Assembly: GCA_008694505.1 (NCBI GenBank)
Contig: VZDJ01007747.1
Location: forward strand, 11,800,400-11,864,399
Origin: Cyanoderma ruficeps
Lineage: Eukaryota > Chordata > Aves > Passeriformes > Timaliidae
Reading direction: 5' to 3'
DNA: 64,000 nucleotides
Under the pieces are notes generated by a model, which saw only the letters and a list, made by a program, of their open reading frames with translations, was not told the origin of the DNA and did not search any database. A program made the position numbers and the translations under genes. Positions 23,549 to 33,300 of this stretch are shown here, one piece after another (within the stretch, counting starts at the first letter, position 1; every line of letters begins with the position of its first letter).

Positions 23549-25353
23549 CTGGACATAAAATCCAGATTAGATGTTGACAGCTATTTATAAACACCTGTAA
23601 GACAGACTCAGCACATTGAGTAAAATTTTAGGACTGATCTGAACAGGTAAAGCGAGTTCTGTGAAAGTTACGATGAACAGGTAATCAGTTTTCGTGAGGC
23701 AACTGAAAAAATACTGAAACCAAAACCCAATAAAAAAACCTAGAGGATTTTTTCAAAAGTTTCCATGCTTGAAGAGCTACAAAATTAACAATAGGCTTCT
23801 TCAAAGATTACCAAATATTATCTATATCCCATGCAAGTTAAGAAACCTTAGGCTTCAGAACATTTGGAATCTTCAGACTTGCTTCAAAATTTAATAAACC
23901 CCCCTTATTTAGAGTCAATGAAGTACTATAATACATAGGGAGAAACAAAAATGTGTTGGGTAGCACAGTGACTGACACTGAAACAAACTTTAATGACTTC
24001 AGTGATAATGCAGTAAGGATTTTGAGTGCTCAGAAACAAGAGAATAAGTACTTTTTCACGCTTTCTTACCTAGTAGCATAACATAAAGCCTAAAGCCTTG
24101 ATAATAAGGTACTCACATACTCATAGAGGATATCACTGTAGAAATAGTATAAAAAGCCTTTTCATAATGTAAAAAAGAAATTTAAAATATATTTGCTCTT
24201 TTAAACACCAACTGAAGAAATTTCACAGGAAAAACAAAATGCGACAGAATTTAAACCAGCCTAGAACCAGCTACTGAAAATCCACAAGCTCTGCTATTTG
24301 TGTAGTTATTCAGCAGCTAATATGCCATTTATTAGAACATATAATTTTCCTGATCATGTAATTACTTTCAGCTTTGTAGTAATCCAGGATGAATGCTTTC
24401 AGAGCTCATCATCATAAAAGATGAGCAAACCCTTTATTATAAAACCTTTTAAGTAATGGCATCGAAAACCGTATTTTTAAATTATTTTGAACACATATTT
24501 TCAATCTTCAGATTCAGTATGCCACTCAAATGCATGCTGTCAAACTTCTAATAATGTAATTTTATTTAGTAATTGAAACTTCTTGACAGCTTGGCTGCAG
24601 TAACTACCACAGTAAAAATAACATCAAGCTTGTTTATAAATCACTGATCTTCTCAGCTCTGTCTGCTATCTGTCAAAGTCTGATTTAAATTCTAATTGTG
24701 TCTTCCTCATGTTACTTTGGTACTGCGTAATAAATTCTTTTGCAGTGTTGACAAGCATGATAGGACGCTAAAAGTAATCTAGATTAATGCTGCATTAGTA
24801 CCGGATTCTACTTCATTAAATAAAAACCAACATGCACTCGAGATATTAATACTCTTCACTTTATGGTAACCGAGCCCTACAGCTGCTGCTTTGCAGCCAT
24901 GATTATCCCAACAGGAAAACGTTCCTTCCTTCGATGCAAGCCTATCGAAGCTGAGGCTTCGTTCATAGCACCTGCATTGCAACCGAGGCCTGCTGGCCGT
25001 CTCCGGAACGTGAAAGCTCTTCAATCCCGACTCCGGGCAACCAGGCTGCCGGGTGGAGGCACAGCCCGTCCCGCAGGCCCAGAGCCGCCCCAGGGAACCG
25101 AGTGCCGTAGCTGCCTGAGGCCACACCGCGCCCCGAGCAGCTCCGCGGCCGTGCCGCCCCCTGAGCCGCTCCTGCCCGCGCAGAGCGGCACCGGGACCCG
25201 GCCCGGGCACAGCCGCCCCTCTCCCGGGGCACCGGCCATCGCGGCCCGGCGGGTGCCGCCCCCCGGCCCCATTGGGCCGCTCCCGGAGCCCCGGCTGCCG
25301 ATTGGCCGCGCCGCCCGTCCGTCCGCGCCCGGCGGGGCACCCGCGGGCCCTAC
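23549..25353 (-). other. FBXO8 intron 1
   Basis: Runs from the proposed non-coding exon 1 donor to exon 2. The left 1.4 kb is AT-rich with no gene. The part to the right of about 24,950 belongs to the CpG island. Confidence 0.6.
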
Positions 25354-25530
25354 CTGTGCCAGCTCGGCTCCAACCGCCGCCGCGACGAGCCCGGCCCGCC
25401 TCCGTGCGAGGGCCGCGCCGGGCGGGAGGGGATGCGCGGGCCTGGCGGCGGGGACAGGCGGAGGGGCCCAGGGAAGGAGCCTCGGCAGGGAGGCCGAGCC
25501 CGCCGCCCCGACTCCTGCCCGGGCAGCTCT
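25354..25530 (-). other. FBXO8: Probable FBXO8 non-coding exon 1
   Basis: On the minus strand a good splice donor CACAG|GTAGGG ends at 25354, inside the CpG island and downstream of the ETS/CRE core. The exon would run from somewhere near 25530 to 25354 and carry only leader sequence. The transcription start is not visible, so the right edge is a guess. The CCAAT boxes at 25271-25305 lying inside the intron leave room for an alternative first exon. Confidence 0.45.
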
Positions 25531-25599
25531 GACGTCGGCTGTTGTTGCTGGAAGTGACGTCGGCGGGGCGGGACGGACGGGAAGCGGAAGTTTCGGTCG

Positions 25600-25774
25600 G
25601 GTTCGGCGGCGGCAGATTTGGTCCGTGCTCGGCGCGTCCGGGGCCCGGCCGCGCTGCCGAGGGAACGGCGGTGCTCCCGCCGCGCGGGTGAGCGTCGGCA
25701 TCGCTCTTGGGGCGGGGGTCTTTCCCCGCCGCGCCGGTCGGTTCCCACCCGGGGCTCTCCTCTCCTGGGAGACG
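25600..25774 (+). other. CEP44: Probable CEP44 non-coding exon 1
   Basis: Downstream of the ETS/CRE core on the plus strand there are two reasonable donors: CGCGCGG|GTGAGC (exon end 25687) and GGGAGACG|GTGAGC (exon end 25774). Either would splice to exon 2 near 27209. The start site cannot be placed from the sequence alone. Confidence 0.45.
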
Positions 25775-27208
25775 GTGAGCCCTGGGGAGGGCGCGGTCTC
25801 CGGCTGTTGTAGGGGCGAGGAAAGGCGGGTGGAGAGCCGGCCCCGGTCCCAGTCTTGCGAGTTTGCCGCAGCACGCTGGTTCCGGGACCGCAGCCCGCCT
25901 TGCCGTGTCCTGGCTGGGACGCGCTTTCTTTCCGCTGGTGCCCGGGGCAACCAGCCTGGGACGCGCAGTCCCTTGCGGCGTTCGGCGGTGTGCAAGTGGC
26001 CTCTGCGCGGAGGGTGTCGCGGCTGGCACCACTGCCAAGTCCCGTACTTGTCAGTGACGATTTTGCGTCTCTGCGTAATGTTGCGATTTCCTCCAGCTCC
26101 CCGGCCTATGCAACAGGAGAGTCTAGATTCAGTTAGAAGAAGTCTGAAGTCTAGTTGTTGAGCATTTCGAAGACGACGTTTACAGTATTAGCATGCTTGG
26201 TAACTTGCATGGGGTAGTTTTCTTAGGTTTTGTTTGTTTTGGTATTTTTGTTTAGTTTTTTTACATTGACCCTTTGAATGGCACACGCGGTTTTGAGAGT
26301 TGTTCTTTGAGCCACTTGCTCAAAGTTCTATATTATCGTATCTTGAAACTTTGTTATACTCGATTTTATTCTTGATAGCCAATGCTCTGTAACTTGTTAT
26401 GAATTTCTACAGGCAAAAGCTATGTACCTCATTTTGCTGGGTCCACCTTCCCAAGATTTGCTATCAACTTGACTGTTACTTTTATGATCTCTTAAGCTGT
26501 TTTGTAGTGACAGTAGTTACCGGTTTTAAATCCAGAGGTCTCATGTAAAAAGAAAGGATTGTTGATATTTTTGGGAAACAGCCTATACGATTAGACAAAA
26601 TCGTCCGTGATTATTTGCATTGCAGATTAGAGCTTCAGTTTTATGTCAGATTCTTTGAGATTTGTCTTAATAGCTAGTTAAACTCACAAAACCGTAGAAC
26701 ACATCACGTTGTAACATAATGCTGGAAGAATAGCTGCCTCAATTTCCAAATAATTGGTTAAATTCTTCCAAGCATTTAACAGTAACCATTGTATACTTAT
26801 GTTTAGTGCAACTCATGACCTAGAACCTAATGCTTAAATTAAAGGAACCTGATGCTTAAGTAGGAAGAAAATCCTTTTAACAAGGACAGAACACATGGGA
26901 AGAGCTGGATCTTGAGGACTGCTAATTGAATACCATAGAAGCACAAGAAGAAAAACACCCACAACAAACCCAGCCCATTGTAAATGTAAGCTTTAACTGT
27001 CTATTGAGACCATCGTTTCCTTTATAGGCTGTGTGTCTGTGCCTCTTCACTGCTTGGATTGGTAGGCCTCAAAATATTTGTTTTGTAGCAAGACAATAAA
27101 TTTAGTGAAGATAGTGGCAGGTAATTATCTCCCAGGTTCTAGCAGAAAATTGAATTTAAATGGTTATTGCATTTTGTAACTTTTGTGTGCATAATTTTTT
27201 TTGAACAG
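25775..27208 (+). other. CEP44 intron 1
   Basis: Begins in the CpG island and becomes AT-rich after about 26,160. It ends in a T-rich tract and AACAG acceptor at 27,208. No other gene or repeat with clear ends is recognised. Confidence 0.6.
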
Positions 27209-27352
27209 ATGTAATTTTTTTATGTTTATTTCATGATCTGGAAGAAGAATAGCTTTTGGAATAATGGCAACAGGAGACCTAAATGGAAGTTTAAGAAAAA
27301 TAGAACAAGGACTTCGCTTGTTAAATTATCCAAGAGATGTGGATTATACAGT
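27209..27352 (+). other. CEP44: CEP44 exon 2 (leader plus residues 1-30)
   Basis: The likely acceptor is TTTTTGAACAG ending at 27208. The leader part contains three ATGs (27209, 27222, 27233) before the main start at 27264. The coding part runs 27264-27352 and ends ACA GT|GTAAGT, phase 2. The acceptor is inferred from the T-rich tract; an AG at 27251-27252 is a poorer alternative that would remove the upstream ATGs. Confidence 0.75.
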
Positions 27353-30300
27353 GTAAGTGGCAGTGTGGAAATTTATGCTAATATGTGATGACAGCAAATG
27401 TGTAAGCAAGATATGTATAAGTATTAACATTGCACCCAGTGATAAGTAAGCAGAACATAACTGTGGGAAGTTGGGTGTGATCTATGTGAACTGGAATATG
27501 CAGTATGCAGTTTGGCTCTTCTGAGCAATCCTTGGAACAGTCCTGAGCTGTATTACTGTCTTGCTTCTCTTCTGCTGTTCTTGTATTTGTTTTGGTTAAT
27601 CTCACCTCTCTGATTTCTTCACAAGTGCTTGCAAAACTTTCTTCAGGAAATTTCATCCTGTAAAGATCAGAAACAAACGAACAAAAAAAAAAAGGTCTGA
27701 ATGTTGAGCTGGAAATGCTGGTGGGCTTTAAACTTGACAATGTTTAAATTATATGAAGATCACAAAACCACTTTTTTTGAGCATTTTTTGCAGATACCAG
27801 CAAAGAAGGCTGAATGGCAGATGCCTGGACAAAAAAACCCTTAAGATGAAAGATATTTGAATATAGCATGCTGGCTGTATTTATTCCTTTCAAGTTAAAT
27901 GTTTGAATTCATGTAATGAAAGGCTTTTGTTACTTTCTGCTGTGTAAAATACTTTTGTTTCTTCATAGGTTAGTAAAGGGTGATCCAGCTGCATTTTTAC
28001 CTATCATCAGCTATTGTTTTACATCTTTTTCAACTTGCATAGCAGAGCTTTTGGTAAAGTGTGATGTAGAGCTGACAGCCAAGAGTGACTTGCGTTTTAT
28101 TGAAGCTGTTTATAAGGTATCTCTTCATGTTCTTTGCAAAAGAAACATGGGTTTGAGAACAACTTCACAAAAATTAAACATTTACTATGAGCTTTACTAG
28201 AAAGGAAAGGTTTTAGGCAATGAACATGAATTCTAATTCTGTTAGGACTTAAGGTAAGTCACTGTGTGCAGGTTCTTAAGATTTTAATGAAAATAAGGAT
28301 GGGTGGTGGTAGCCAAATCTCAATTTTGAGACATTTGCAGAAAGAGTAATGTTGTTAGATGTTAGTTTTGAAGACAGAAATGTTTATTGGACAATAAGAT
28401 TTACAGAAATGACCTTGGCAAAAATCTTAACTGCCAAGAAAAATCCCAAGAAACTCAAAAAATTGTAATGTAAGCACAGTTAAGAAATACAGCTATTTGA
28501 AACACTAAGCCATTTTAATGCATAAAATTAAATACTCAACCTTTTATAAATCAGAATTAAATTTTAACTGATTGAAAATAACTTTGAACTCTACTTAAAA
28601 TATACAAAAACACATTTTTATGAAAGGTGGATTGCTGAATTAAGAAAGAGTGGCTTATTCAGACTAGTTTTCCATCTGACAGAATGCTTTACAGGATTCT
28701 GTGGGAGCCTTATGTAGCCCTCTGATGCATTTGCTGAGATTAATACAATTCTTTATTGTGCATTCACTTTAAAAGCTCTTAGTTTAAGTTTTTTAGTATT
28801 CATTTCTATAGTCATTTATTTATTGAATCTTAAGACTCTGAGTTGGAGTTTATAAGAGTGGTGTGAATAAAAGAGGCAGTATGTTTAAGGCCTTTTCTGG
28901 AAGAGGAGGTATGTTTAAAGCCTAGTTGAAAGAAACAGCTATATATATATCTATATAAATAATCAAATGAGAAAAGGCTTAACTGCTGAAGTGCAGAATG
29001 AGAGAAATGATTGTAGTAAAATAATGGGCGTGCCATTTCTATAGCAAATTGTGAAGTGATTTTGAAAGTGAAGTAAACTCTTATTTTGTTGCAGTTCCTT
29101 CGAGATCAGTTTCAGTATAAACCAATTTTAACAAAAGAGCAGTTTCTTCAGTTTGGCTTTGCGGAAAGAAAAATGCAAATTGTTTGTGACATTATCAACT
29201 GTGTGGTGAAGAAACATAAGGAGCTGAGTAACTCTAGTAAGGTACTGAACAAATGGTTACCTTTATTTTAAGTTTCTTTTGACATGTTGGATGCTGGAGA
29301 TAAAATGATCTTCCAGCTTCTATTTGAAGATGCAGCAGTGCTCATGGACCAAATAATGGAAAGTTAGTATGAAGTTACATTGTAAGATGCTTGAATGCTC
29401 TAATTCAAGACATGAAGCTGCCAATATTTTGTAGTATAAAAAAATTAGAATGAAGATAAATGTAATTGGTGCCTTTACAGTTAGTGATATATTTTCTTTT
29501 ACACTTCTTGATACAGTGAACATGTGAATTAATAAACTTTCCAGATAAATTTAAAGGTGAAGCAAAATCATCTAATATGTTGAATTTCTGTAACAATTTA
29601 AACATGACACTTGTATTTGTTTCTGAAATCTGATTACTCATCAATAATACTTGTAATGAATGGCATTATTTTTCATCAGTGTGTGTTTTGTATCAGTCTC
29701 TCCTTTAATGAAAGGGATTTTCAGTCTGTATTTTACAGAATTTTATTTTCTTTGAGTTTTTACAAGTCTTCAGGACTTCTGTATACTTAATTTGTCAGTT
29801 TTGAAGACATAATTACATTTTTTTGTATTTGTTTTACTTCCAACTCTGGTGCAGGTTGTCTTTTCTATTTATAACCAGATTTGATGCAACCTAGCATAGG
29901 CATTAATGAGTGTAAAAGTGTGGCATTCACTTCTGGTCTGTGCTCTCTATAAATTTGGGTCATGCTTAATTTTTTTAAGACATTATTGTACTACAGAGAT
30001 TTAAATGTGTTTGTGTGTGTGTGTGCACCATGAAATATTCCTGACTGTCAGTGATGGTGTTAGAAAGTGGGGTGTGGAATCCTGAAAATTTTCCTGTGTT
30101 ATTTTCTTCTGTTCACTTTGGAGGTTAAATCCCAAACAAGGAAAAAAATCAGACCTCTTAAATTTGAAGTGTGGTCAAATTGTGGTAAAGGTCTTGCTGA
30201 TCCTAGTGGCAGTGTTCTGAATTCCAAACAGGTATGAAAATAATTTTTATGTTTTATGTCTAAATGTTAATCTCATTTGTAGCAAGTCAGGCTCTTGCTG

Positions 30301-33300
30301 AAATTTTTGCTTTCATTTATGTTTTAATACTTAATCAAACTAGTTTTGAGGTGGGCTGGTGCTTGTTTGTTTGTTTTTCCCCAAAGTGTGGTTGAATGAA
30401 ATAATAGCTGAAATACAGAAGATGTTGGCTGTCTCTTTTAACGAGTAGTTGATCTCAAGTCTTGGTGGTAATGACCTAGTGCTGTTGTTTGTGCTCTATT
30501 TGAATTATATCAAGTGTGAGGGAGGGCAATGGAAAAAGATACAAAGGAACAAAGAAGCTATATCGTGTTTGAAGAGTGAAGTGTGATTGGTCTAACACGT
30601 GTTTTCAAAATAGCTTTCAAAACACGTTTGGTCTCTTGTCTGAATCTCTTCAGCAAGTTTTCATAATGTAGCATTCTCTTGGCTTTGGTTTTACAAAAGT
30701 AAAATGCTTATGTAGTGAGTGAAAATGATTCTACATTATGCCACTCTTGACATGTGAAAGAGGCAACTTGCCTAATATTTTCTGCTAAAAGGGTGGAAAA
30801 TAAAATTGTAGAAAACTTTTAGGTCTATGACTGCCTGTTAAGAGTTGGTGATTTCTTCCTTTAAGGAAAATATTGCTTTTATGGAGGAAGGCTTCCCAAA
30901 GAAAGTATTTGGAATGGCATCTCTGTCTCTTCTAGTTGTTTAATTGTAGCCCTGAATGGGGATAGAATGCGTTTTCAGAATTCCCAGGTAGAGGAGAGTT
31001 TCAGCTTAACTAGAACATTGAGGAATCTGTACATGCTAAGATGCTGCACAGAACTAGTAATTGTGCATTCTTAATCATTAAGTATTTTATTTTGTGATAG
31101 TATCACAGGATTTAATCCATCTAGAAAGAATTGCAAAATTTCTCTTTGTTTTCTCTAAGGGAAGCCTTCAAAGGAACCTAATGTGTAGCTCATAGGACTA
31201 TTTTGCTGACAGTTGTCAAGAAAAAGGAAGAATTCTAATCTTCCTAGTTAAACCTTTTTTCTTCTTAGTGGTTTTGTCATGGTTTTGATGTTGGAACTGT
31301 CTATATGTATGAATGTATGTAATAACATATTTTCCAGTCCACACTTAGAAATATAACAACCTTTACATTAAGGGAAGACATTCATGTCTTCATTACTGTT
31401 TACAGAAAGGTAACAAGGTACACAGTATATACAGTAAAATGTGTGCATATTTGTTTTACAGTTCCTTCAAGTCTGTATGATTTTTTAACAATTAAACTGC
31501 CTGCTATTCCTTTCTGTATTTTGTACCCTGTTGGGATAAGATAGATTTAAATAAATATTGAAATAATAGGTCTTATGTGCTATTACTTGGCAAATGAATT
31601 GAAATATTCTTGTAAGGAATAACACCAGCAGTTTGTTGGTTTTGTTTGTTTGTTTGTTTTTTAACATACTCAAAAGAAGCCTTTAGTTGAACGGCACTCA
31701 GGAAATGAAGTTAGTGGTGACCTTCGTCCACTACCCCTTCCAGCACAGGGAGGGAATGAGGAAGAATTGTGCCTCGATCATGATATTGTGGAAGTTAAAT
31801 GTCAACAAGTAAGAGCTTCTATTTTAAGATGCTGTCTTTTTTTTTTTTTTNNNTTTTTTTTTTTTTTTAACAGGATTTTTCTAAAGGGATAAAGGTTTTT
31901 ACATTATAGTTATACTTCAGGAGCATGCAGGTGATATTTAATAAATGTATTGAAAAAGTTGGAAAAAGGAAAAGTCAGTTAAATTGTACTGTCTCAAGGC
32001 AAAATTCTGTCAACAGCTCCTTTTATAAGCTGAGTTCTCTGAGTAGGCATGTTTTGGTAATTCTGGAAGAAAAATGGTTTTCTAATGTAGCAGAATGTAG
32101 TTACTGAACTTGAAGATTGCACTTAGTTTGTTTGATCAGATAATGAATTGTTTCTGTTTTGAAATTAGAGGACGTGTTCTTATCAATATTTTCAGGTTGT
32201 AGAAGAAAATTCACAAATTGAGTTTTTAAAGAATCAGCTTGCAGATTTCCAGGAAAAGCTTCATAAGCTAGATTGGATGGAAGATAAGCTGCAAGTTTTA
32301 GAAGAGAAACTGCAAGGAAAGGTGATCATAGATGAGAAGGACTGGAATAACTTACTGAATCGAGTTTTGCTTCTTGAAACAGAACTGTTGTTACAATCCA
32401 AAAAGGTGTGTTAACTTCTCTTAATTCTATAACAAAAACTGCCCAAACACAATCTTGTTGGTCTGTTTCTGCCCTCCCTGCCTCCTGGTGCATTTTTTTC
32501 ACTGGCTTTGAAGGCAGGATCTGAATGCAAGTGCTGTTTATGAAGTTGATGGTATTTTTTTTCTTAACTGTTTAATTCTATTCTCTGATACTCTGTGAAC
32601 CAAAGCTCTCCATCTGTTCTCATTAGTAATGATTCAGTATTATTTTATTTACTACTGAAGTTATGGAAGGAAATTTTTAAACATGGAGTCTTCATTCTCT
32701 GCAACTGATAGTGGCAAAATGGATGGCATGCACAGTGGAAAATACAGGGTTAGTCAAAAAGTTAATTCTTATTCTAGTCCTATGTTTAATTTATGGGTCC
32801 TTGAAATTCCTAGCCTAATCAAAGGGGTTTTTTTCTCCTATTCCCACTCTCTTCCCCCATTTCCTATTTCTTGTCAGTGATGTTCATTGCATTTTTGAAT
32901 GTGTAAAAGCACGGCAGATGTGATGTGGCTAGATTTGACATAGCAAATGAAGCCTCTTGTTGTATTAAGTCTGGGTTATTTTTCATGCTGTTGAGAGGCC
33001 CTTGTGTGCACATTATGTAATTTGGTATATGTACACATGTAAATATTTGGAGTTGCAGTGAACCGTAGCATCACTTTGAAATTAATTGTGTGATCCAAAG
33101 ATTTTTTTCTGTCATGCATCTCGTGTATCCTTCAGATACTGTCAGAGGTTTTCCAGAAGTTGAAAACCCTTGTGGAAAATAGTTGATCGGTGTTGCATTT
33201 TTCTTTGCAGTTGTAAAACTGTTGAATTTATTCATAACCAAGAGCTCTATGCATATTATTGACCCCTCAAATTTGAAAATGTTGCTAATATTTGTATACA

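Larger units (their letters stand above)
24950..25870. promoter_or_regulatory. CpG island: divergent FBXO8/CEP44 promoter
   Basis: Dense CpG sequence separates the first exons of two head-to-head genes. No TATA box is seen. The core at 25530-25591 has two TGACGTCG CRE/ATF-like sites (25530-25537, 25555-25562), an ETS site fused to the second CRE (GGAAGTGACGTC, 25550-25561), a GC box (GGGGCGGG, 25565-25572) and a second ETS motif (CGGAAGT, 25585-25591). Two ATTGG boxes (inverted CCAAT) stand 30 bases apart at 25271 and 25301. This is the typical make-up of a bidirectional housekeeping promoter. Several long open frames on both strands across the island are by-products of its high GC content. 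Confidence 0.85.

Noticed and set aside
24779..26161. Several long open frames on both strands (up to 432 codons) across the CpG island
   Set aside because: Stop codons are rare in GC-rich DNA. The translations are Arg/Pro/Gly/Ala-rich, overlap each other on both strands, cross the promoter core and match no family.
27251..27263. Alternative CEP44 exon 2 acceptor at AATAG (27252)
   Set aside because: It is preceded by purine-rich sequence without a pyrimidine tract. The AACAG at 27208 after a T-run is much better.
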